Positions 32,890-41,454 of a stretch of 64,000 nucleotides of DNA are shown piece after piece. How positions within the stretch are numbered: position 1 is the first letter of the stretch; every line of letters starts with the position of its first letter. A model generated the notes under the pieces. That model worked only from the letters and a program-made list of their open reading frames with translations, was not told the origin of the DNA and made no database searches. Origin of the DNA: Myxococcales bacterium (GTDB lineage Bacteria > Myxococcota_A > Polyangia > Nannocystales > Nannocystaceae); contig JACKDU010000004.1 in NCBI GenBank assembly GCA_020633335.1, positions 620,001-684,000 of the forward strand, read 5' to 3'. The position numbers and the translations under genes were made by a program.

Positions 32890-34078
32890 ATGATCGACCG
32901 CGTCTCCTTCCGCAACTTCAAGTGCCTGCGAGCGGTCGACCTCAACTTCGGGCGGATGACCGTGCTGGTGGGGGCGAATGGGTCCGGCAAGAGCAGCGTG
33001 CTCGCTGGGATACACCTGCTCTCTCAGATCGGCGCTCGCGTGGACGATCCATTCGAGGAGAGCTATCCGCGCCTACGTCGGCTATTCGGGGGTCAGCGAT
33101 CCGCGCCGACTCGCGCGTCCGGGCGACACGATCCACCTGACCATGCAGGAAGAGGAGGCTGACGAGCTCAGTCTCACCGTCGAGATCGACCCCATTCTCG
33201 AAGAAGACATTCCGCCCAATATCCGCTTCAGCTTCAGCGTGGACGGTCCGCAGGGCCGACGGCAAGGCAAGGCACCCGAAGAATTCGACCCAAATGTTCT
33301 CCGCACCGTCGCGGCGCAACCCCTCAACGACCCCCGCTTCCGCCGCTTCGCCTCCGTCGTCTACCTCCACCTCGACGCCGCCCTCATGGCCCAGCCCTCC
33401 CCGGTCATCGACGAGGAGCCCCAGATGCGCTTCGACGGTCGGGGCCTCGCCTCGACCCTCGCCTGGTTGGCCGGCCGCGAGCCTGACACCCTCGCGGCGA
33501 TCGCCCAGGACCTCGCCCGCGTGGTCCCCGGAGTCCGCCGGATCCTCACCGATCGCAAGACGATCCGCGAGACCGTCAACGAGGCCATCGAGGTCGAGGG
33601 GCAGAAGATCTGGCGGCCCGTGCAGTGCAGCGGAAGCTCCCCGCCGATCGCTTCCTCATCGAGTTCGACCACGGTCCCCCGTCCCCGCCGATCTCCTCAG
33701 CGAGGGCACCGTCCTCGCGCTCGGCCTCCTCACCAAGCTCCGCGAGCCCCGTCGCCCACGCCTGGTCCTCCTCGATGACATCGAACGCGGCCTCCATATC
33801 GGCGCCCAGGTGGAGCTCGTGAAGGTGCTCAAGGCCCTCCTCGAGCGCGAGAGTGATCTTCAGATCATTTGCTCCACCCACTCCCCTACCTCCTTGATCT
33901 CTTCGAGCCCGGCGACGTCCTCATCCTCGCGCTCGATGAGGACCGGGCCACCCACGCCCAACCGTTGACCGCGCACCCTGAGTTTGAGCGGTGGCGCTAC
34001 GGCGTCCAGACCGGCGAGCTCTACGCCGCCCTCGGGAGCGCCTGGGTGCCGAAGCTCTCCGCCCGCGAGTCCCCATGA
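32890..34078 (+). CDS. AAA15/OLD-type ATPase (several frameshifts)
   Basis: About 395 residues when read through four or five indels. The N-terminus has the SMC/ABC-like Walker A (DRVSFRNFKCLRAVDLNFG, VLVGANGSGKSS). Later come the signature-like LLSEGTVLALGLLTKL, the Walker B RPRLVLLDDIERGLH and the switch His in ICSTHSPYLLDLF, in the order of OLD/AAA15 ATPases; no TOPRIM domain is fused. The shifts lie at GGGGG (33083), near 33630, in CCCCC (33676) and in CCCC (33885), mostly single-base losses. The next gene overlaps by ATGA. Such ATPases act as phage or DNA-end sensors in several defence systems. Confidence 0.75.
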
Positions 34079-34807
34079 CCGTGAGGATCGGCGTCGCGTG
34101 TGAAGATCGCGGCCACTTCCGGGTCTGCACCCATTTGATCGACGGCGCGCTCCTGCGAGCGTTCTCGTGGCTCGACGGGGTCCTGGAGTACAACCGAGCG
34201 TGGTGTGGTATCGACGAAGGTACGAGCTGGTACAAGTACGATCGCGATGACGCTCGCGCCCTCCCCGCGATCACCCTCGCGGGAACGCGCGTCCACCGGC
34301 ACGGATTTGTCGCCGGCGAGCCCCTCAAGGCCGAATCACGCATGTTGCGCAGCATCCTCCTACTCTTCTGCCGCAGCGATCCCCGCCCCGACGCCGTCCT
34401 CCTCGTGCGAGACCTCGACGGCTACCCGGAGCGGCGCGATGGCATCACCCAGGTCCGCGACGGCTACCAATGGCCTTTTCCGATCGTCACTGCCACGCCG
34501 CAGCCGGAGATCGAGGCGTGGGGAGATCGCCTGCTTCTGAACCATTTGCGGAGATCGCCGCAACGGTTCAGGAGGATCTCAAACTCAACTTCAATCCCTT
34601 CACGGAGTTCAACCGCCTCACGTCCCAGCCGAGGGACGCGAAGACCGACGCGAAGCGAACTCTGGCTGCCCTCAAGCGCAGCGCCGGCCTCGACGACCGT
34701 GACAACCTCGAGCTCGGCACGCCCCACGGGCCCCCGACAACGAGCTGAGCGCCTTCCTCACCGAGATCGAGCGCGACATCGTGCCGCTCTTCGGGCGGCC
34801 GTCGTGA
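34075..34807 (+). CDS. TOPRIM-like partner of the AAA15 ATPase (DUF4276/DUF4435-like; two frameshifts)
   Basis: About 245 residues when two missing bases (near 34523 in GGGG and near 34730 in CCCCC) are restored. An early acidic residue after a first strand (VRIGVACEDRGHF), a DxD after a later strand (AVLLVRDLDGYPERRDGI) and PQPEIEAW follow the TOPRIM plan, closest in look to DUF4276. TOPRIM proteins of this kind are nucleases or nuclease-like effectors. The start overlaps the ATPase stop (ATGA), so both are made together, as in two-gene PARIS (ATPase plus TOPRIM) systems. It is not recognisable as a known AriB. The reading ends IVPLFGRPS at 34807. Confidence 0.55.
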
Positions 34808-34991
34808 GCTCATGAAGTGCTAGAGCCCTCGGGCGTCGTCAAGCGGCGAGAGGAGTCTAGAAGGACCGAGCGCCGCCGTTCTTGCGCGCTCCCCAGGGCG
34901 TTCGGTCGCCGTCGCTTCGCTCGCGCATGCGCGCCGAGGCGGGCATGCTCCCCGGCGAGCGCGCGAGGAGAGCGCGCCCAGGAGACCACGG

Positions 34992-35450
34992 ATGGCCACC
35001 GCGACCCCTTCCCCCCTGCGCCTGATCCCCCACCTCATCGTCCGCGGCGCGCCCGCGGCGATCGACTTCTACAAGCGGGCCTTCGACGCGATCGAGCTCA
35101 GCCGGATCCCCGCGCCCGACGGCTCGATCGCCCACGCCGTCATCCAGATCGGCGACGCGCAGCTCTTCCTCGCCGATGAGGGCGCGGTCGGCCCGACCCG
35201 ATCGCCGGCGAGCCTCGGCGCCGCGACCTCGAGCATCATGCTCTACGTCGCCGACGCCGACGCCGTCTACGCGCGGGCCCTCGCGGCCGGCGCAGAGCCC
35301 CTCGCGCCGCTCGCGGACATGATCTGGGGCGACCGCTGGGGGATGGTCCGCGATCCCTTCGGCCACGTCTGGCAGATCGCCACCCACGTCGAGGACGTCT
35401 CGCCGGCCGAGATGGAGCGGCGGATGCGAGCGCTCGGCGGGCCGGCCTGA
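34992..35450 (+). CDS. VOC-family protein (glyoxalase/PhnB-like)
   Basis: 152 residues with the paired beta-alpha-beta-beta-beta modules of the VOC fold: LIPHLIVRGAPAAIDFYKRA, then FDAIELSR; later SSIMLYVADADAVYARALAA and WGMVRDPFGHVWQIATH. The spacing GDRxGxxxDPFGHxW matches PhnB/YdfO-like members, whose substrates are mostly unknown; some confer drug resistance by binding. It sits between the ATPase/TOPRIM pair and the endonuclease gene and is flanked by a short direct repeat, so it may have been inserted there. Compact and intact. Confidence 0.85.
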   Translation: MATATPSPLRLIPHLIVRGAPAAIDFYKRAFDAIELSRIPAPDGSIAHAVIQIGDAQLFLADEGAVGPTRSPASLGAATSSIMLYVADADAVYARALAAGAEPLAPLADMIWGDRWGMVRDPFGHVWQIATHVEDVSPAEMERRMRALGGPA

Positions 35451-35473
35451 GGAGGCGCGCTACGACATCCGGT

Positions 35474-35500
35474 GATGGCCGCTCTCTTCGGGCGGCCATC
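35474..35500. terminator. Hairpin after the VOC gene
   Basis: GATGGCCGC (35474-35482), nine-base loop, GCGGCCATC (35492-35500): a perfect 9-bp GC-rich stem 24 bases after the stop, without T-run. Confidence 0.45.
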
Positions 35501-35562
35501 GTAGGCCGCGATACCGCGCGCGTCTGCGCGAAGAATCCCCCGCCGTCCCTCGATCCGCCTGG

Positions 35563-35568
35563 TAGGAT
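35563..35568 (+). promoter_or_regulatory. Minus-10-like element before the Mrr-type gene
   Basis: TAGGAT, eight bases before ATG 35577, consistent with a leaderless transcript and supporting that start. Confidence 0.4.
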
Positions 35569-35576
35569 CTCATGAG

Positions 35577-37055
35577 ATGAGCCATCTCGCAGGCAAACCG
35601 ATGACCTTCGTCGAGGCTGCCCGGGCCGTTCTCGCCGACGCCGAGGGGCCGCTCCACTACCGTGAAATCACCCGACGAGCGCTCGATAGAAACCTGCTCG
35701 TCAGCTCTGGGAAGACGCCCGAAGAGACCCTAAATGCTCGTCTCTGTGTCGATCTGAAGCAACATGGCGATGCCAGCGAGTTCATTCGCACTGCGCCCGG
35801 CCTATTCGCTCTTCGAGTGAAGTCCGCGCCCCACGACAGCGCCGTCGCAGGCGACGAGCATCGCACGGACGACGCCCAGGTACGGGTCCCGTTTTTTCCG
35901 AACTACGACGAGGTACGCGCGGTTCTCCCCGTTTGGGCAGGTCTCAAACCCGAGCGTGTCACGAGACTTCACCGCGCGATCATGAGTCTCACTGGGAATC
36001 CGAAGGAGACCGTCGACTGGTCGGAGCCCGACGACTGGATTCCGAAACGCCTCGAAGGGGAGAACCGAGAGCTTGCGCTCCACATGTGGCAGCGCTCAAA
36101 GCGCTCCGTGAACCCTCGCTACATGGCCGGTCACTGGCTCCTCGCACGAACCTATGAGCTTCTTGATGCGAGGGACGGGAAGCTCGACTGGACCGAGCGA
36201 GGGCGTGACTTCGTCGCCAACCCAAGCGGAGATACGGTCCGTTGGATCGATGACCGGGAGGGCCTCCTCCAATTGCTCTCGCTCCTCGCCGATCGCGGTC
36301 AGGCGCAAACGTCCGAGATCTGGGAGCCCTGGCGCTCATTCCTCGACGAGGTGAGCAACGTACGGAGCGACTCGTATGCGCGCGCAATGCTCTACGATCG
36401 GATCCGCAACCTCCTCGCGCGCGGCCTTGCAGCCCGCTCGGGGAGGGTGATGAGCGCCACTCCGGATGGCCTCGACTGGCTCCGCGCCGGCGGCCAAGAG
36501 CCGTCGCAGGGCACCCCGAGCGAGCACTTCGACATCCAATCGCTCGCCCAGCAGCAGCGAGCCCACGTCCGGACGGCGCTCATCGAGACGCTCCGCGAGA
36601 TGAACCCGATCGCCTTTGAGCATACCGTGGCAGCGCTTCTCAATGCGATGGGCTATGACAACGTTCAGGTGACTGCCCCCTCAAATGACAAGGGAGTCGA
36701 CGTTGTAGCCAACATCAAGCTCGGCATCAGCTCGGTCCGCGAGGTGATTCAGGTCAAGCGCCAGAAGTCGAACATCGGTCGACCAGTCCTGGACGCCCTC
36801 CGCGGTTCACTTCACCGCTTCCATGGCGTGCGCGGCACGATCATAACAACCGGAGGCTTCACTCAGGGCACGGTCAAGGCCGCCTTCGAGCCCGGAGCCG
36901 CGCCGATCACCCTGATCGACGGAGAGGCGCTCGTGGACCTTCTTATGGAGCACAACATCGGCGTTCGTCGGCGCCCTATCGTGCTCTTCGAACTCGATCC
37001 GGCGGGGCTCGGCACGATCACCGGGAGCGCCCAGGACAATGAAGGCATAGACTGA
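35577..37055 (+). CDS. HARE-HTH / Mrr-type restriction endonuclease
   Basis: 492 residues. The N-terminal 75 residues (MTFVEAARAVLADAEGPLHY, then REITRRALDRNLL) form a HARE-HTH winged helix, which in bacteria joins restriction endonucleases. The middle is a helical region resembling Mrr N-terminal modules. The C-terminus (about 340-450) is a PD-(D/E)XK nuclease of Mrr type: FEHTVAALLNAMGYDNVQVT, NDKGVDVVA (Asp) and VIQVKRQK (QxK). It should cut modified DNA, or foreign DNA recognised by the HTH. Less GC-rich codon choice than the flanks suggests transfer. It neighbours the ATPase/TOPRIM pair, so this is a small defence cluster. Confidence 0.88.
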   Translation: MSHLAGKPMTFVEAARAVLADAEGPLHYREITRRALDRNLLVSSGKTPEETLNARLCVDLKQHGDASEFIRTAPGLFALRVKSAPHDSAVAGDEHRTDDAQVRVPFFPNYDEVRAVLPVWAGLKPERVTRLHRAIMSLTGNPKETVDWSEPDDWIPKRLEGENRELALHMWQRSKRSVNPRYMAGHWLLARTYELLDARDGKLDWTERGRDFVANPSGDTVRWIDDREGLLQLLSLLADRGQAQTSEIWEPWRSFLDEVSNVRSDSYARAMLYDRIRNLLARGLAARSGRVMSATPDGLDWLRAGGQEPSQGTPSEHFDIQSLAQQQRAHVRTALIETLREMNPIAFEHTVAALLNAMGYDNVQVTAPSNDKGVDVVANIKLGISSVREVIQVKRQKSNIGRPVLDALRGSLHRFHGVRGTIITTGGFTQGTVKAAFEPGAAPITLIDGEALVDLLMEHNIGVRRRPIVLFELDPAGLGTITGSAQDNEGID

Positions 37056-37067
37056 GCGGCCGCCCGC

Positions 37068-40000
37068 CTAGAGCTTGAAGGTATGGACGGTCGAGCCGCC
37101 CTTCTTCGAGCGCGGCAGCCGCATGCGATTGACGATCCCCGCCGCGCAGATGCCGAGCTTCGAGCCGGCGTTGACCGGCGTCGCCTTCACCCGGCCCGAG
37201 GGGTCGACCTCGACCCGCACCTTGATCGTCAGGCCGACCGGCGCGAAGAGGCCGGTGGTCTGGCCGCACTGCTTCGACACCCGCGAGCGGACGCCGCTGA
37301 GCTTTGAGCGGATCGTCGCGTCGTCGAGGACGTCGGGGATCGTCGCCGGCTCGCCGCCGCCGACCGCGGCCTCGCCCCCGTCCGAGGGGTCGAGCGCGTC
37401 GCCCTCCGAGGGATCCAGCGCGTCGCCCTCCGAGGGGTCGAGCGCCGCGCCCTCCGACGGATCCAGCGCTGCGCCCTCCGAGGGATCCAGCGCCGCGCCC
37501 TCCGACGGATCCAGCGCCGCGCCCTCCGAGGGATCGACGGCCCCCGCGGTCAGCTCGCCGACGGTCGGCGGGGTCCCGCTCGGATCGCCAGCCTCCGGAC
37601 CGGCCTCAGCGGGCCCCTCGGAGGTCTTCTCCGGGGTCTTCTCCGGACCTGCGCCCGCGACCTTGCCCGCGCCCGCGCCGCGCTCGGCGACCTGGGTCGG
37701 CTTCACCGGCTCGCCCCCCGGGCGGATGATCACAAAGAAGACAAGGGCGGCGACCGCGAGGATGACCCCGCCGATCACCATCCGGCTCATCGACGCCTCG
37801 CCGCCGCTCGCCTGCGGCGTCGGCAGGACCGTCGCCGGGGCCGCCTCCTCGACGGGCGCAGTCTCGGTCGGGGTGTCGGCGACCGCCTTGAGCATCGCCG
37901 CGGTCCGACGCGCGACCGCCTCGACCTTCTCCTCCTCGCTCAGGTCCTCGTCGGTGAGCGGGCTGATCGGCGGCTCGTCGCGGGGCTCCTCCTCGGCGTC
38001 GCCCGCCCGCTCGGCGAGCTCCACCATGCTCTCCTCGTCGTCGCCCCAGAGGGCGGCGTCGACGGCGGAGAGGAGGGTCTTCGCCCGCGCGACCTCGTGC
38101 TGCCGGGCCTCGGCGGCCGCCAGCTCGCGGGCGAGCTCGCCGACGTCGGCGTGGCGCTGCGCCGGGTCCTTCTCGAGGGCCTTGAGGATCACCGCCTCGA
38201 TCCCGTCGGGGAGCTCGACCCCGGAGGCGACCTGGGCGCGGAGGCTCGGCGGCTCGTCGTAGAGGTGCTTCTTGAGGAGGCCGATGAGGCTCTCGCCGAG
38301 GAAGGGCGGCTTGCCGACCAGGACCTCGTAGAGGAGGATCCCGGCGGCGTAGACGTCGCTGTGCTCGTCGGGGAGGTTGCCGCTGACGACCTCGGGGGCC
38401 ATGTACTCGGCCGAGCCGAGGAGCCCCTCGGGGGTGACCGCGAGGTTGCCGTCGGGCCGCCGGTAGTGGGTCGAGAGCGGGGTCAGGCCGACGTTGGTGA
38501 GCTTCACCGAGGGCTCGCCGTCGACCTCGCCGACGACGTAGACGTTCTCGGGGTGGATGGTCCGATGGACATGTCCCTTGTCGCGGAGGGCGAGGGTCAC
38601 CTCGAGGACCTGGCGGACGATCGAGGTCGCCTTCTCCCAGGCGAGCGGCCCCTCGTTGGCGAGGAGGGACGCGAGGCTCGAGCCGGCGAGGCGCTCGAGG
38701 GCGACGTAGGAGAGGCCGTCGCGGGTGGTGCCGACGTCGATGACCTCGACCACCTTCGGGTGGGGGAGGCGGGCCATCTCGCGGGCCTCGCGGCGGAAGA
38801 GCGCGGCCCGCTCCTCGCTCGGCGGGTAGTCAGGGCCGAGGAGCTTGATCACCAGCGGCTCGCCGGTGACGATCTGCTCGGCGAGGTAGACCCGGAAGGA
38901 GTCGCCGCGGCCGACCGGCTCGGTCAAGCGGTAGGCGCCGCGGATCACCCGGCCGACCAGGCTCCGCGGGTCCTGCCAGCGATCGAGGGGGAAGGGATCG
39001 CCGTAGAAGGACTCCGGCGGGTCGCTCTCGTCGGCGATCCAGACCGAGCGGGGGCGCGGGACCAGCTCCTCCTCGAGGGAGATCGAGGCGTCGCCCTCGG
39101 CGGCCTCCTCGGCCTCATCCTCTGCGTCCTCGGCCTCCGCGGCCTCGTCGAGGCCCTCGAGCGCCGCGGCCTCCGCGGCCTCGTCGGCCTCCGCGGCCTC
39201 GCTCGCCAGCGCCTCCTCGTCGTCGTCATCGACGATCTCGCCGGTGATCGACATCGACGGCTGCCGCGAGCGGCGGCGAGGCGCGTCGTCGTCCTCGTCC
39301 TCGTCGGGGGCGTCCTCGTCGAGCGCGTCCTCGTCGAGCTCGCTGACCTCGTCGTCCGCGACCTCGGCGACGGCGCCGCTGCGGCTCGCCGACGCGGCCT
39401 CATCCTCATCGGGGATCGCCAGGAGCTCGGCGGTCCAGCGGGCGACCCAGCGCCCGCTCTCGGTCGCCCGCCCCTTCGGCGCGTCGTCCTCGACCTCGTC
39501 GGCGATCTCGCCGACCGCGGACGCACTCGCGCTCGCCGCCTCGTCCTCGTCCTCGTCGGCGATCTCGCCGAGCGCGGACGCAGCCGCGCTCGCCGCCTCG
39601 TCGCTGCTCGCGTTGGCGGCCGCGCTCGCCTCGTCAGCCCGCGCCTCGTCGCCGACGGGCCCGAGGGTGAGGAGCTCATCATCATCGGCGCTCCGCGCCT
39701 CGTGGTCGGGGCCCAGGCGGAGCTCCTCGTCGTCGTCGCCAGCTTCGTCGTCGCCGAGCGAGCCCGCGACCACCGCGCTCGGCGGCGGCGGCGGGAGCTC
39801 GAGCTCGTCGTCGTCGTCGTCCTCGTCGTCGACGTCGACCGCGATCGCGGTGCCGAGGCGGAGGCGCCAGTCGGATGAGGATCCGAGGGTCTCGTCGGCG
39901 ACGGTCTCGTGGAAGAACTCCGGGCGATCGTCCTTCTCGTCCCAGACGTGGAAGCTCGCGCCCGAGCGATCGGGCGGCGGCGGCAAGCTGCCGCTCCCGC

Positions 40001-40268
40001 TCTCGTCGGCGAGCTCGATCGCCGGCCGCGCGGTGTCGACGACCTCGGCGAGGGCGTCGCTGACCGCGTTGTGGATCTCGCCCTGCTCGCCGACCGGGAC
40101 CGAGAAGGCGGCCCAGTTCTCGAGGAAGGAGCGGCGCGGCGCCTTGCCCTCGACGGTCAGGCGACGGGCCGCCTGGCCCACGTCGTTGACCGGCTCAGGG
40201 GCCTTCGTCGCCGCCTCGTCACTCGAGGTCTCATCCGCCGCGGCGGTGCTGTCCTTGTCGTGATTCAT
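37068..40268 (-). CDS. Large pseudokinase with acidic N-terminus and TonB-like C-terminus
   Basis: 1066 residues. The first about 430 are acidic low-complexity (Asp/Glu/Ala/Ser). A Hanks-type kinase fold follows (GRVIRGAYRLTEPVGRGDSF; Lys in LVIKLLG, about 475), but the catalytic HRD reads HRT (GHVHRTIHPENV, about 567) and DFG reads NVG (VKLTNVGLTPL, about 592), so the fold should be inactive. A single membrane span (MVIGGVILAVAALVFFVIIR) follows, then Pro/Gly-rich and DPSEG repeats, then a TonB/AgmX-like C-terminal domain (TIKVRVEVDPSGRVKATPVN, MRLPRSKKGGSTVHTFKL). A cytoplasmic pseudokinase linked to a periplasmic TonB-like domain suggests a scaffold or sensor. ATG 40268 preferred over TTG 40274. 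Confidence 0.85.
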   Translation of the reverse strand: MNHDKDSTAAADETSSDEAATKAPEPVNDVGQAARRLTVEGKAPRRSFLENWAAFSVPVGEQGEIHNAVSDALAEVVDTARPAIELADESGSGSLPPPPDRSGASFHVWDEKDDRPEFFHETVADETLGSSSDWRLRLGTAIAVDVDDEDDDDDELELPPPPPSAVVAGSLGDDEAGDDDEELRLGPDHEARSADDDELLTLGPVGDEARADEASAAANASSDEAASAAASALGEIADEDEDEAASASASAVGEIADEVEDDAPKGRATESGRWVARWTAELLAIPDEDEAASASRSGAVAEVADDEVSELDEDALDEDAPDEDEDDDAPRRRSRQPSMSITGEIVDDDDEEALASEAAEADEAAEAAALEGLDEAAEAEDAEDEAEEAAEGDASISLEEELVPRPRSVWIADESDPPESFYGDPFPLDRWQDPRSLVGRVIRGAYRLTEPVGRGDSFRVYLAEQIVTGEPLVIKLLGPDYPPSEERAALFRREAREMARLPHPKVVEVIDVGTTRDGLSYVALERLAGSSLASLLANEGPLAWEKATSIVRQVLEVTLALRDKGHVHRTIHPENVYVVGEVDGEPSVKLTNVGLTPLSTHYRRPDGNLAVTPEGLLGSAEYMAPEVVSGNLPDEHSDVYAAGILLYEVLVGKPPFLGESLIGLLKKHLYDEPPSLRAQVASGVELPDGIEAVILKALEKDPAQRHADVGELARELAAAEARQHEVARAKTLLSAVDAALWGDDEESMVELAERAGDAEEEPRDEPPISPLTDEDLSEEEKVEAVARRTAAMLKAVADTPTETAPVEEAAPATVLPTPQASGGEASMSRMVIGGVILAVAALVFFVIIRPGGEPVKPTQVAERGAGAGKVAGAGPEKTPEKTSEGPAEAGPEAGDPSGTPPTVGELTAGAVDPSEGAALDPSEGAALDPSEGAALDPSEGAALDPSEGDALDPSEGDALDPSDGGEAAVGGGEPATIPDVLDDATIRSKLSGVRSRVSKQCGQTTGLFAPVGLTIKVRVEVDPSGRVKATPVNAGSKLGICAAGIVNRMRLPRSKKGGSTVHTFKL
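37381..37535. repeat. 24-bp tandem repeat encoding DPSEGAAL
   Basis: Six to seven imperfect 24-bp units in the pseudokinase gene, each coding on the minus strand for DPSE(G)xAL. Alternating TCGAG/TCCAG variants show it is an older array. Length change would preserve frame. Confidence 0.85.
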
Positions 40269-40560
40269 GGCCAACCGGGCCCGAGGCGATGCCTCTCAAC
40301 AACGCCAGGAAACGATCGCACAGGGGCGTGGACGCGGTCAAACGCGATCCGCCGTCGGCGCGGCGAACGCGGACGGGGTGTGGAGAGACCCCGCGATCGA
40401 TCCAACGAGCGGGGGATCTTGACCCCGCATCACGGGTCAAGGACCTGCGGACGAGCTTGTCCCACCCCCGATCGTTCTGGGGCCCGGCTTCGGGCCCTAC
40501 TTCGGGGACCTACTTCGGGGACCTACTTCGGGGACCTACTTCGGGGACCTACTTCAGGCC
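40269..40560. other. Region between pseudokinase start and TPR lipoprotein stop
   Basis: About 290 bases containing the pseudokinase upstream region and, at its right end, a 13-bp tandem array. No gene is seen. Confidence 0.5.
40497..40560. repeat. 13-bp tandem repeat beside the TPR lipoprotein stop
   Basis: Four exact units of CTACTTCGGGGAC (40497-40548) followed by one or two diverged units reaching the stop codon of the TPR lipoprotein gene. The unit is not a multiple of three, and the last diverged units run into the gene's 3' end, so copy number could affect the protein's C-terminus. Confidence 0.85.
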
Positions 40561-41433
40561 CTACTTTGGGCCCTCCTTCGGACCCTTCTGGGCGCCCTTC
40601 TTCGCCGTCCCCTTCGGGGCCGACGCCTCGCCGCTTTGGCGGGCAATCTCCTCGAGCTCGGCGATCCGGATCTCGAGCTTCGCCGCCGACTCCCCCTCCG
40701 GGACCCGCCCGACGTACTCGCGGAAGAGGAGGGCGGCCCGCCCCGCCTGCCCGGGGAGCTGACCGCGGAGGACCGCCTCGTCGTGGAGGTAGCGGACCTC
40801 GGTGGGGTCGAGCTCGAAGGCCCGGCGGAGGACATCCGCCGCGTCCGCCTCGCGGCCGTTGATCCCCTGGAGGGCGCCCGCGAGGAGGGCGTAGTCCGCG
40901 GCGTCGGTCGCCCCGTGATCGATCCGCCGCTGGTAGGCGAGCGCCGCCTCGTCGAACATCGCCAGCTGCATCAGGGCGTCGCCGAGCTCGCGGTAGAGGG
41001 CCGCGTCGGCGCCCGCGTCCTCGGCCCGCGCCGCCTCGCCGAGGAAGTAGCGGCACTCCGCCCGACGGGTGTCGACGTCGAGGAGGAGGATCCCCAGGCG
41101 GGCCTCGCAGAGGACGCTCGCCGGCACCTTGTTGGCGCAGGCCCGGAGCGCGATCATCGCTCCGTTGCGGTCGCCGGACTCCGCCAGGCGGGCGGCCTCG
41201 TCGAGGATCCGGGCGAGCTCCTCGTCGGTGACCTGGGGCTCGGCGCGGGGCGGCGGCGGCTCGCGGTCGGGGTGACGAATCGGGGTCTTGGGGCGCTCTG
41301 CGGTGTCGGCCTTCGGCGGCACGACCACGGTGGGCGCCGGCCCGCCAACCGGGCTCGGCTCCACCGGCTTGGCGCCGCAGGCGATGAGGAGGGCCGCAGC
41401 GAGGGCCGCGCTCCGGGCTTCGAGTCCGCGCAT
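40561..41433 (-). CDS. TPR-containing lipoprotein
   Basis: 290 residues from ATG 41433. Lipoprotein signal (ARSAALAAALLIACG), Pro/Lys-rich linker, then TPR-like helices: LARILDEAARLAESGDRNGA, LYRELGDALMQLAMFDEAAL, LLAGALQGINGREADAADVL, LFREYVGRVPEGESAAKLEI. Ends with a Lys/Gly-rich tail (KGTAKKGAQKGPKEGPK) encoded next to a 13-bp tandem repeat. Envelope scaffold or assembly role typical of such lipoproteins; partner unknown. Divergent from coaD, with 21 bases between the starts. Confidence 0.75.
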   Translation of the reverse strand: MRGLEARSAALAAALLIACGAKPVEPSPVGGPAPTVVVPPKADTAERPKTPIRHPDREPPPPRAEPQVTDEELARILDEAARLAESGDRNGAMIALRACANKVPASVLCEARLGILLLDVDTRRAECRYFLGEAARAEDAGADAALYRELGDALMQLAMFDEAALAYQRRIDHGATDAADYALLAGALQGINGREADAADVLRRAFELDPTEVRYLHDEAVLRGQLPGQAGRAALLFREYVGRVPEGESAAKLEIRIAELEEIARQSGEASAPKGTAKKGAQKGPKEGPK

Positions 41434-41442
41434 GTCGGGGAT

Positions 41443-41448
41443 TATACT
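41443..41448 (+). promoter_or_regulatory. Minus-10 element of coaD
   Basis: TATACT six bases before GTG 41455, in the short divergent gap with the TPR lipoprotein gene. Implies a leaderless coaD transcript. Confidence 0.45.
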
Positions 41449-41454
41449 CGCGCC

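Noticed and set aside
38566..38585. GGACATGTCC inside the pseudokinase gene, and ACATGTC matches at 4919 and 60948, as further copies of the 20-bp repeat
   Set aside because: They lack the AAAnnGACAT half and fall where the conserved protein sequence (for example GHVHR of the kinase loop) explains the bases.
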